A stretch of 9,835 nucleotides of DNA from Actinomycetes bacterium. GTDB lineage: Bacteria; Actinomycetota; Actinomycetes; Propionibacteriales; Propionibacteriaceae. Position numbers and translations under genes: made by a program. Of this stretch, positions 1 through 5,674 are shown one piece after another; the stretch's first letter is position 1; each line of letters starts with the position of its first letter. The notes beneath the pieces were generated by a model. The model saw only the letters and a list, made by a program, of their open reading frames with translations. It was not told the DNA's origin and ran no database searches. Location of the stretch: contig JAEVYS010000103.1 in assembly GCA_023392635.1 (NCBI GenBank), forward strand, positions 1 to 9,835, in the 5' to 3' direction.

Positions 1-1
1 G

Positions 2-406
2 CGGCCGACCGCCCCCGGGACCGCGTCCGCGCGGCCAGGACCGTCGACCCTGGAGCTGCTCCCCGGCCCGCGCACCGACTGGCTCGCCGACCCCGGCACG
101 CTCGCCGGCGCCTGGACGGTCTCCCCCGACAGCAACCGCGTGGGCGTCCGGCTGGGCGGAGCGGCGCTGGCACGCGCGGCCTGGGCGGAGGCCATCGAAC
201 TGCCGAGCGAGCCGATCATCCGCGGCGCCGTGCAGCTGCCTCCGTCCGGCCACCCCGTGCTCTTCGGGCCCGACCACCCGACCACCGGGGGGTATCCCGT
301 GGTCGCCGTGCTCACCGAGGAGGCGAACGACCGCCTGGCCCAGTGCCGTCCCGGGGACGTGGTCCGTCTCGAGTGGCGCAGCCAGAGGGGCGAAACCGCC
401 TCCTGA
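2..406 (+). CDS. pxpC: 5-oxoprolinase subunit C (PxpC/KipA, AHS2 domain), 3' part only
   Basis: This is the C-terminal 134 residues of a biotin-dependent carboxyltransferase-like protein, cut by the window's left edge; the family is usually about 280-330 residues. PxpC works with PxpA and PxpB in ATP-dependent opening of 5-oxoproline to glutamate in the cytoplasm. Visible family motifs, read in the frame that begins at base 2, are LLPGPRTDW, then SPDSNRVGVRL, then SEPIIRGAVQLPPSGHP, DHPTTGGYPVVAV and the closing RPGDVVRLEW, which is the normal C-terminal end of the AHS2 domain. The stop is TGA at 404-406. A GTG at position 140 is internal to this frame and not a real start, because conserved motifs lie before it. 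It converges on the pfkB-type gene with only 16 bp between stop codons. Related AHS2 domains also occur in urea amidolyase and KipI/KipA proteins, so the exact substrate is inferred from family, not shown here. Confidence 0.88.
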   Translation, partial: RPTAPGTASARPGPSTLELLPGPRTDWLADPGTLAGAWTVSPDSNRVGVRLGGAALARAAWAEAIELPSEPIIRGAVQLPPSGHPVLFGPDHPTTGGYPVVAVLTEEANDRLAQCRPGDVVRLEWRSQRGETAS

Positions 407-427
407 TCCGGCCGGGCCCGGGTCAGG
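402..427. terminator. hairpin spanning both convergent stop codons, possible bidirectional terminator
   Basis: CCTGATCCGG (402-411) pairs with CCGGGTCAGG (418-427) around the 6-nt loop CCGGGC, giving nine Watson-Crick pairs and one G-T. The left arm contains the TGA of the oxoprolinase gene (404-406) and the right arm contains the reversed TGA of the kinase gene (423-425). There is no T-tract on either side, so classical intrinsic termination is not evident. Stem-only terminators have been proposed for high-GC actinomycetes. The role is inferred from position and symmetry. Confidence 0.45.
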
Positions 428-1274
428 CCGGGGTTCCGCGCAGCATGCCCCGCCAGGCGAACGGCCCGAGGTGCTGCACGCGCGTCGTCGCCGCCTCCAC
501 CGCGCGCTCAAGGGCGTCCATCCGGTCGCCGCCGGAGGCGAGGCCGAAGCAGTAGGCCCCGTGCAGCACGTCACCTGCCCCCACCGTGTCGACCACCGGC
601 ACCGCCCTCGGCCTGACCGTGCCCGAGCGCCCCCGTGTCCACCACTCCAGGGCGGCACCGCCGTGGCTCACCGCCACCAGGTGCGCCCCGAGCGCCAGCA
701 GCGCCTCAGGGGACAGTCCGCCGCTGCGCGCGTAGTCGCCCGAGCAGATGATGTCCGAGGCGAAGGGCAGGATGTCGTCGAACACCGGCTTGTGCGAGCC
801 GGCGTCCACCACCACCGGAACCCCGTCCGCCGCGAGGGCCGCCGAGCGCGCCAGCGCAGCGTGGTGGCCGTCCACCAGGACGACGTCAACGCCGGAGAGG
901 TCGGGGCCGGCGATCTTCCCGAAGCCGGCCGTCCGTTTCGAGCCGCTCACCACCGCCCGCTCGCCGGTGCCGGCGTCGAGGAGCACGGTCGACGCGGCGA
1001 GCTCGAACCCCGGTGGGGCCGCGTCGACGACCTCCACGCCCGCCCCGGCCAGGTCGGAGGCAACCAGGCGCGCCGCGGCGGTCGACCCCAGCGCCGTCCA
1101 CAACCGGGCCCGCCCGCCCCGTGCGGCGAACGCCACCGCAGCCACGGCTGCGGGGCCCCCGGCCGCGAGCCAGGTGTCGGTGGCCACGATCTTCTGGTCC
1201 GGCGCGGGCAGGCGGTCCACGCGCTGCACCACGTCGAGGGTGGCCAGTCCGACGAACAGCCCGCCGACGCTCAC
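423..1274 (-). CDS. PfkB/ribokinase-family carbohydrate kinase
   Basis: A 283-residue protein of the PfkB sugar kinase superfamily, cytoplasmic, expected to phosphorylate a sugar or nucleoside with ATP; the substrate cannot be told. The C-terminal PfkB signature DTVGAGDVLHGAYCFGLA is at residues 229-246, with the catalytic-base Asp at 235 and the GAGD anion hole at 232-235. The N-terminal substrate-side GG pair is at 39-40. The Asn that usually follows this GG a few residues later in the family is not seen; Ala/Val occupy the region (GGPAAVAAVAFA). Length is normal for the family. The start is the GTG at 1274, whose first bases overlap the upstream gene's TGA (GTGA, 1274-1271). The open frame continues upstream to 1784, but only as antisense-like Arg/Gly-rich sequence inside the VOC gene. 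No Shine-Dalgarno sequence is visible before the GTG, so expression probably depends on coupling to the gene ahead. It is the last gene of the asd-proC operon. Confidence 0.9.
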   Translation of the reverse strand: MSVGGLFVGLATLDVVQRVDRLPAPDQKIVATDTWLAAGGPAAVAAVAFAARGGRARLWTALGSTAAARLVASDLAGAGVEVVDAAPPGFELAASTVLLDAGTGERAVVSGSKRTAGFGKIAGPDLSGVDVVLVDGHHAALARSAALAADGVPVVVDAGSHKPVFDDILPFASDIICSGDYARSGGLSPEALLALGAHLVAVSHGGAALEWWTRGRSGTVRPRAVPVVDTVGAGDVLHGAYCFGLASGGDRMDALERAVEAATTRVQHLGPFAWRGMLRGTPA

Positions 1275-2023
1275 CCGAGGTCGCCCGGCTCCACCTCGAC
1301 GACGCACAGCGCGGTCCCGCCGGGCGCCTCGAGGATCGCCTTCCCCGTCCGCAGGGCCCGCGGCTTGGCGCCCAGTTCGCTCAGCCGCTCGACCTCGGCC
1401 TCCAGGTCGTCCGTGGCGATGTGCAGGTGGGACGTCGTCTCTGCGCTCACCTCGGCCGGCTGGAGACGCACGTCCAGGGCCCAGTCGCCCGCCGGGCGCA
1501 AGGCGGTTTCCGGGTCGCCGACATGCTGCCACTCCCCGCCGAGGAGCCTCTGGAAGAACGCCACCTCCCCGGCGTAGCGCTTGCGCGGCACGTCCAGGCA
1601 GAACCGGCTGACCCGGCTGCGGTGCTCCCACGCCGGCCAGGTGAGCGGCGGCGGCACGACCACGCCGGGGTGGGTGACCAGGCAGAACGTGAAGCCGGCC
1701 GGTGACCGCAGCACGACATAGCCGTGGCGCGACTCCTCCACCAGCTCCGCCCCGGCAGCCTCCGCCGCTTCGGCCGAGGCCCACGGGTCGCGGACGTGCA
1801 CGTCAAGGTGCAACCGGGTGGGCCCGTCGCCGAGACGCTGGACCTTGAGGTAGTGGTCGCCCGCCGGCGGAACCAGGGTTGCGAACTCCCCGGCGTCCCC
1901 CCGGGACGGGGACAGGCCGTAGCCCGTGCCGGCGCGCCAGAACCCGACGCCGGCGTCGAACTCGGCGGCGGGGAAGTCCAGGAAGACGGTCAGCCAGGAC
2001 GGTGGGGGCGGAGGAGCCGTCAC
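1271..2023 (-). CDS. two-domain VOC (glyoxalase/bleomycin-resistance-like) protein
   Basis: A 250-residue soluble protein made of two vicinal-oxygen-chelate-type modules, about residues 10-117 and 135-245. Each ends with a typical closing strand (GFTFCLVT near 110-117; GGTALCVVEVEP near 235-246). Histidines in equivalent beta-strand contexts, RLHLDVHV (70-77) and SHLHIATDD (198-206), are candidate metal ligands. Following each is the usual helix and the 'Gly-Ala' turn (AAGAELV; ELGAKPR). The family includes glyoxalase I, dioxygenases and drug-binding proteins, so no reaction is assigned. The start is the GTG at 2023, overlapping the proC TGA as GTGA (2023-2020); translation upstream of it runs into proC antisense. 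No ribosome binding site is apparent. The product begins with a run of prolines (TAPPPPPSW). It sits third in the asd-proC-VOC-kinase operon and overlaps the kinase by 4 bp. Confidence 0.87.
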   Translation of the reverse strand: MTAPPPPPSWLTVFLDFPAAEFDAGVGFWRAGTGYGLSPSRGDAGEFATLVPPAGDHYLKVQRLGDGPTRLHLDVHVRDPWASAEAAEAAGAELVEESRHGYVVLRSPAGFTFCLVTHPGVVVPPPLTWPAWEHRSRVSRFCLDVPRKRYAGEVAFFQRLLGGEWQHVGDPETALRPAGDWALDVRLQPAEVSAETTSHLHIATDDLEAEVERLSELGAKPRALRTGKAILEAPGGTALCVVEVEPGDLG

Positions 2024-2820
2024 GAAGAAGCCAGTGCCCGGCTGCGGTCGCGCGCGGCCTCCATGGCGGTCATGAACGCCGCCTTGACCCGGTGCACCTC
2101 CAGCTCGCGCAGCGCGGCCGCGGTCGTGCCGCCCGGCGAGGTCACCCGCTCCCTGAGGACCGTCGGGTGCTCGCCGGAGTCGGAGAGGAGTTTCGCCGAA
2201 CCGTACATGGTCTGCACCACGAGGGTGGTGGAGACGTCGCGAGGAAGGCCGAGCATCACGCCGGCGTCGATCATGGCCTCCACCACGAAGAAGAGGTAGG
2301 CCGGCCCCGAGCCGGAGATCGCGGTCACCGCGTCCTGGTACTTCTCGGGAACGGTCACGACCTTGCCCACCGCGGAGAGCAGCTCGGTCACGTGGTCGAG
2401 GTGCTCGGCGGTCGCGGACGCGCCGGCGGAGATCGCCGCCATGCCCTCGTCCACCTGCGCCGGGGTGTTCGGCATCACCCGCACCACGGGTGTGCCCGCC
2501 GGCATCGCCGCCTCGATGCGCGCGGTGGACAGGCCGGCGCACAGCGAGACCACCAGGGTGCCCGGACGGATGGACGCTCCCACCTCGGGCAGCACCTCGC
2601 CTGCGTCCTGCGGCTTGACCACGATCACCACGGTGTCGGCCTGCGCAGCGGCCTCGCGCGTCCCGGCGGTGCGGATGCCGTGCCTGGTCTCGAGCTCGAC
2701 GAGACGGGGCGCGTGACGGTCGGCCGCCGTGATCCGGTCGGCCGCCCAGCCGGCGCGCAACAGCCCGGCGATCAGGGTCTCACCCATCACCCCCGCGCCG
2801 ATGACCGCCAAGGTGCTCAT
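2020..2820 (-). CDS. proC: pyrroline-5-carboxylate reductase
   Basis: A 266-residue enzyme that reduces 1-pyrroline-5-carboxylate to L-proline with NAD(P)H, the last step of proline synthesis, in the cytoplasm. The N-terminal Rossmann motif GAGVMG is at residues 8-13, VVKPQ at 67-71 and the cofactor-proximal MPNTP at 116-120. The ProC signature begins at AISGSGPAYLFF (167-178), with EAMIDAGVMLGL at 181-192. The C-terminal substrate-binding segment VTSPGGTTAAAL is at 226-237. All key elements and the normal length are present, so the gene looks intact. The ATG at 2820 overlaps the asd TGA (ATGA, 2820-2817), with a modest purine-rich GGCAGGG just ahead. Co-transcription with asd is strongly implied. 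The product also carries the start of the downstream VOC gene in its stop-codon overlap. Confidence 0.96.
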   Translation of the reverse strand: MSTLAVIGAGVMGETLIAGLLRAGWAADRITAADRHAPRLVELETRHGIRTAGTREAAAQADTVVIVVKPQDAGEVLPEVGASIRPGTLVVSLCAGLSTARIEAAMPAGTPVVRVMPNTPAQVDEGMAAISAGASATAEHLDHVTELLSAVGKVVTVPEKYQDAVTAISGSGPAYLFFVVEAMIDAGVMLGLPRDVSTTLVVQTMYGSAKLLSDSGEHPTVLRERVTSPGGTTAAALRELEVHRVKAAFMTAMEAARDRSRALASS

Positions 2821-3839
2821 CGCCCTGCCACCAGCTCGGCGATCTGCACGGCGTTCAGCGCCGCGCCCTTGCGCAGGTTGTCGTTGGAGACGAACAGCAC
2901 CAGGCCGCGCCCACCCGGCACCGACTGGTCGGAGCGGATCCGGCCCACGTAGCTGGGGTCGGTGCCCGCCGCCTCGCGCGGGTTCGGAACGTCGGCCAGC
3001 TGGACGCCGGGAGCGGTCGCGAGCAGTCCGGTGGCGCGCGTGACGCTGATCTCCTCGGCGAACTCGGCGTGGATGCTCAGCGAGTGACCGGTGAAGACGG
3101 GCACGCGGACGCAGGTGCCCGCCACCAGCAGGTCGGGGATGTGCAGGATCTTGCGCGACTCGTTGCGCAGCTTCTGCTCCTCGTCGGTCTCCAGCAGCCC
3201 GTCGTCGACGATCGAGCCGGCCAGCGGGATCACGTTGAACGCGATCGGCTTCACGTAGGGCGCCGGGTCGCCGCCGGGCACAGCGGTGCCGTCGAGGGCG
3301 AGCCTCGCCGGGTCCTCGGCTGCCGCCGTCTGGTTGGCGAGGGCGAGCACACCCTTCGCCCCGGAGCCGGAGACCGCCTGGTAGGTGGCGACCACGAGCC
3401 GTTGGAGCCCGGCCGCGTCGTGCAGCGGCTTGAGCACGGGCATGGCAGCCATCGTGGTGCAGTTGGGGTTGGCGATGATGCCCTTGGGCGGGTTCGCGGC
3501 GTCCTCCGGGTTCACCTCGGAGACGACCAGCGGCACCTCCGGGTCCTTGCGCCACGCCGAGGAGTTGTCGATGACGATCGCGCCGGCCGCAGCCACCCGG
3601 GGGGCGAACTCGCGGGACATCGACGCGCCGGCGGAGAACAGCGCGAGGTCGAGCCCGGAGAAGTCGGCGCCCACCGTGTCCTCGACGACCACCTCGCCGC
3701 CCTGCCAGGCCAGAGCCCGGCCCGCCGAACGGGCAGAGGAGAAGAACCTGATCTCGTCCACGGGGAATCCGCGCTCGGCGAGCAGCGTCCGCATCACGCC
3801 GCCGACCTGGCCGGTTGCCCCAAACACACCAACACGCAT
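2817..3839 (-). CDS. asd: aspartate-semialdehyde dehydrogenase
   Basis: A 340-residue cytoplasmic enzyme that reduces L-aspartyl-4-phosphate to aspartate semialdehyde with NADPH, feeding lysine/diaminopimelate, threonine and methionine synthesis. The dinucleotide-binding GATGQVG is at residues 7-13. The catalytic Cys is Cys127 in NPNCTTM, followed by the YQAVSGSGAKG loop (153-163). The substrate Arg lies in CVRVPV (243-248) and the catalytic His is His252 in GHSLSIHAEF. Length is normal and nothing is missing. I chose the ATG at 3839 rather than the in-frame GTG at 3845, because a -10 box (TAGGCT, 3852-3847) ends 7 nt before the ATG but only 1 nt before the GTG. It is the first gene of a four-gene operon and overlaps proC by 4 bp. 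The aspartate kinase gene (lysC), a frequent neighbour of asd in actinomycetes, is not adjacent; the gene behind it is a CPBP membrane protein. Confidence 0.96.
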   Translation of the reverse strand: MRVGVFGATGQVGGVMRTLLAERGFPVDEIRFFSSARSAGRALAWQGGEVVVEDTVGADFSGLDLALFSAGASMSREFAPRVAAAGAIVIDNSSAWRKDPEVPLVVSEVNPEDAANPPKGIIANPNCTTMAAMPVLKPLHDAAGLQRLVVATYQAVSGSGAKGVLALANQTAAAEDPARLALDGTAVPGGDPAPYVKPIAFNVIPLAGSIVDDGLLETDEEQKLRNESRKILHIPDLLVAGTCVRVPVFTGHSLSIHAEFAEEISVTRATGLLATAPGVQLADVPNPREAAGTDPSYVGRIRSDQSVPGGRGLVLFVSNDNLRKGAALNAVQIAELVAGR

Positions 3840-3846
3840 GGCCACC

Positions 3847-3852
3847 AGCCTA
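3847..3852 (-). promoter_or_regulatory. -10 box of the asd operon, predicted leaderless start
   Basis: On the minus strand TAGGCT matches the actinobacterial -10 consensus TANNNT. It is followed by seven bases (GGTGGCC) and then the asd ATG at 3839, which places the expected transcription start on the A of the start codon. No recognisable -35 hexamer is seen at 16-18 bp spacing. This box also decides the asd start codon. Confidence 0.6.
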
Positions 3853-3949
3853 GCGGTCGGGTGTCGCGGCTCCCGGTCCGCCTCCTCACACCTCGGGACG
3901 CCCCTGCGCCACTACGCCACCCGCGCGCGATTCGGGGGCGCACCGGGCA

Positions 3950-3972
3950 GAGCGGACGCACGGCCGCCGCTC
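3950..3972 (-). terminator. weak hairpin at the end of the CPBP gene
   Basis: GAGCGG (3950-3955) pairs with CCGCTC (3967-3972) around an 11-nt loop, so the stem includes part of the CPBP stop codon (TGA, 3973-3971). There is no T-run. This is the only hairpin I could find between the CPBP gene and the asd promoter (gap 3853-3970), so read-through into the asd operon is possible. Confidence 0.25.
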
Positions 3973-4759
3973 AGCGACCGAAGAGCGCCGGCAGGTAGGG
4001 GACGACGAGTGCATACCCGACGAACGCGAAGAAGTCGAGGATGAAGTGGGCCACCACGAGCGGGCCGACCCGTCTGAGGCGGAGGTACAGCAGCCCGAAG
4101 ACGAGGCCCATCACGAGGTTGCCGATGAAGCCGCCGAACCCCTGGTACAGGTGGTAGCTGCCCCTCACCACCGCGGAGCTGAGCACGACCACCCACATCG
4201 GCCAGTCCAGCTGGCGTGCCCTGACGAACCAGAAGCCGATCATCACGACTTCCTCCAGGACCGCGTTCATCGCGGCCGCTGCGATGAGCACCGGCACTGT
4301 CCACCAGTTCTCGGCGAGGTTCGCTGGTGACACGTTGGTGTTGATTCCGAGCGCACGGGCGCCGAAGTACAGCGCGAGCCCGGGGATGCCGATCCCGGCG
4401 GCCGCGGCGAACCCCCAGCCCACGTCGAAGCGGGGGCGCCGGAGGTCGAAGCCGATCGCCCGGCGGTCGGCGGTGCGCTGGAGGAGGTACAGCGCGAGCA
4501 GCGCGGGGACCAGCGGGAAGACGATGCCCGCGAGCTGGTAGGCGAGGTCGAGCCATGGCCGGTCCGGCACCACCGAGTTGTTCATCGAGGTGGTCTGCTG
4601 GTTCAGGGGCACGTTCCTGGTGACCTTCTCGACGATCGAGAGCACCGAGTAGACCGCCGACTGGCCCAGCGAGACGCCCAGCACGAGCAGCAGCTCAATG
4701 CCCGGGCGGACGCGGTCGGCCCCCGGGAGCGTCGCGACCGGGGTCGGCTCCCCGATCAC
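3971..4759 (-). CDS. CPBP-family (CAAX protease/Abi-type) intramembrane metalloprotease homologue
   Basis: A 262-residue multi-pass membrane protein. Hydrophobic segments are visible at about 21-43, 72-94, 113-135, 153-176, 186-200, 211-227 and 231-255. The C-terminal half carries the CPBP/Abi motifs: paired glutamates EE at 169-170 (in AVLEEVVMIGF), a second motif RGSYHLYQG (199-207) with His203, and the third motif AHFILDF (237-243) with His238 and Asp242. The Arg that commonly follows the paired Glu in the EExxxR version of motif 1 is replaced by Ile (EEVVMI). Members cleave membrane or prenylated substrates or protect bacteriocin producers; the substrate here is unknown. The start is the GTG at 4759, overlapping the TGA of the TIM-barrel gene (GTGA, 4759-4756), with no Shine-Dalgarno sequence, so translation is probably coupled. 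The two genes form one transcription unit. Confidence 0.88.
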   Translation of the reverse strand: MIGEPTPVATLPGADRVRPGIELLLVLGVSLGQSAVYSVLSIVEKVTRNVPLNQQTTSMNNSVVPDRPWLDLAYQLAGIVFPLVPALLALYLLQRTADRRAIGFDLRRPRFDVGWGFAAAAGIGIPGLALYFGARALGINTNVSPANLAENWWTVPVLIAAAAMNAVLEEVVMIGFWFVRARQLDWPMWVVVLSSAVVRGSYHLYQGFGGFIGNLVMGLVFGLLYLRLRRVGPLVVAHFILDFFAFVGYALVVPYLPALFGR

Positions 4760-5571
4760 CGGACCGGCTCGACGGGGACGGCGAGGTGCTCACGGGTGAA
4801 CGCCAGGCTGCCGGCGAGGGCCGCCGTCCGCTCGGCGCGGCTCAGTCCCCGGGTGTTCACCTCGACCACGACGTGGCCCGTGAAGCGCGTCTCGGTCAGC
4901 TCGGCGAGCACGCCGGCGGCGTCCTGGTCACCCTCGCCGGGCAGCAGGTGCTCGTCGGAGGCACCGTTCGTCCCGTCCGTGAGGTGGATGTGGCGCAGGC
5001 GCTCCCCCCAGTCGCGGACGAGGCTGACGGACGCCTGCCGCGCGGTCGCGGCGTGCGACAGGTCCAGGGTCAGGTGCTCGCAGTCCAGCTGCGAGGGATC
5101 CCAGCTCGGGGCGTACGCGCGCACCTCTCCGCCGCCGGGACCACGCCATGGGTACATGTTCTCCACGCAGAAGAGCAGCCCGGTGGTCTCCTCGAGCCGC
5201 CGGATCCCTTCGGTGAAGCCGGTCGCGTAGTTGCGTTGCCAGCGGAACGGTGGGTGGACCACCACGACGTCGGCCCCGAGCTGGTGCGCGGCCATGGCGG
5301 CGCGGTCCAGCTTCTCCCACGGATCGGGGCCCCAGACCCGCTGCGTGAGCAGCAGCGTGGGCGCGTGCACGGCGCGCACAGGCACCTCGTGGTAGGCGGA
5401 CAGCCGCTCCACAGCGTCCACGTCGGCCGATGTCGGGTCGACCCCGACCATCACCTCGATGCCGTCGTACCCGAGCTCGCGGGCCACGGCGAACCCCGAA
5501 GCGGTCGACTCGGGATACACCGAGGACGTGGAGAGCAGCACCCGCGGGGCGACGGCTGGATCGTGCGGCAC
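4756..5571 (-). CDS. sugar phosphate isomerase/epimerase-like TIM-barrel protein (AP endonuclease 2 family)
   Basis: A 271-residue soluble TIM-barrel protein of the xylose isomerase-like/AP_endonuc_2 group, which are divalent-metal isomerases, epimerases or endonucleases; the reaction is not known. Candidate metal or catalytic residues occur at expected strand ends: His69 (AVHAP), His106 (VVHPPF), Glu137 (CVENMYPW), Asp170/His173 (LDLSHA), His194/His196 (RHIHLTDG), Glu213 (LPGEGD) and Glu237 (VVVEVNT). I chose the GTG at 5571 because TACGAT lies six bases upstream of it, and because the longer in-frame start at 5676 would overlap the divergent gene's start and add a 35-residue Pro/Ala/Arg-rich segment without family similarity. 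It is the first gene of a two-gene unit with the CPBP protein (4-bp overlap). An equivalent protein lies close to proC in Mycobacterium tuberculosis (Rv0498/Rv0500, from memory), so its closeness to proC here may be ancestral. Confidence 0.87.
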   Translation of the reverse strand: MPHDPAVAPRVLLSTSSVYPESTASGFAVARELGYDGIEVMVGVDPTSADVDAVERLSAYHEVPVRAVHAPTLLLTQRVWGPDPWEKLDRAAMAAHQLGADVVVVHPPFRWQRNYATGFTEGIRRLEETTGLLFCVENMYPWRGPGGGEVRAYAPSWDPSQLDCEHLTLDLSHAATARQASVSLVRDWGERLRHIHLTDGTNGASDEHLLPGEGDQDAAGVLAELTETRFTGHVVVEVNTRGLSRAERTAALAGSLAFTREHLAVPVEPVR

Positions 5572-5577
5572 CCGTCC

Positions 5578-5583
5578 ATCGTA
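5578..5583 (-). promoter_or_regulatory. -10 box of the TIM-barrel/CPBP unit, predicted leaderless start
   Basis: TACGAT on the minus strand fits TANNNT well. It is followed by six bases (GGACGG) and the GTG at 5571, so transcription would begin at or next to the start codon. No -35 element is evident, and no Shine-Dalgarno sequence exists in the six-base gap. It fixes the start of the TIM-barrel gene at 5571. Confidence 0.6.
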
Positions 5584-5624
5584 GGCGGACGCCGGAGCGC
5601 GTGGCGGTCCCGCATCCCCGGCCA

Positions 5625-5634
5625 CCGACGTCGG
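5625..5634. promoter_or_regulatory. 10-bp palindrome between divergent promoters, possible operator
   Basis: CCGACGTCGG is a perfect palindrome with an ACGT core. It lies about 41 bp from the minus-strand -10 and 28 bp from the plus-strand -10 of the two divergent genes, where a shared regulator could bind. Ten-base palindromes arise often by chance in GC-rich DNA, so this is a weak call. Confidence 0.25.
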
Positions 5635-5662
5635 CCGATTCGCATCCGCACGGGCAGATCGC

Positions 5663-5668
5663 CACAAT
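5663..5668 (+). promoter_or_regulatory. -10 box of the single VOC gene, predicted leaderless start
   Basis: CACAAT keeps the A and final T of TANNNT and is an AT-rich island in very GC-rich DNA. Six bases (GGGGTC) separate it from the ATG at 5675, the same geometry as the other starts in this window. No -35 hexamer is recognised. Confidence 0.5.
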
Positions 5669-5674
5669 GGGGTC

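Noticed and set aside
1275..1784. N-terminal extension of the kinase reading frame
   Set aside because: It lies inside the VOC gene, is Gly/Arg/Ala-rich without similarity to PfkB, and the GTG at 1274 gives a normal-length kinase with an overlapping stop/start.
2024..2542. N-terminal extension of the two-domain VOC frame
   Set aside because: It is proC read in another frame. The GTG at 2023 overlaps the proC stop and precedes the first VOC strand.
2821..3555. N-terminal extension of the proC frame
   Set aside because: It falls within asd in another frame and is Arg/Ala-rich. The ATG at 2820 starts exactly at the Rossmann strand.
3840..3845. Upstream GTG start for asd, adding two residues
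   Set aside because: The -10 box TAGGCT would end one base before it, which is incompatible with including it in the transcript. The ATG at 3839 fits.
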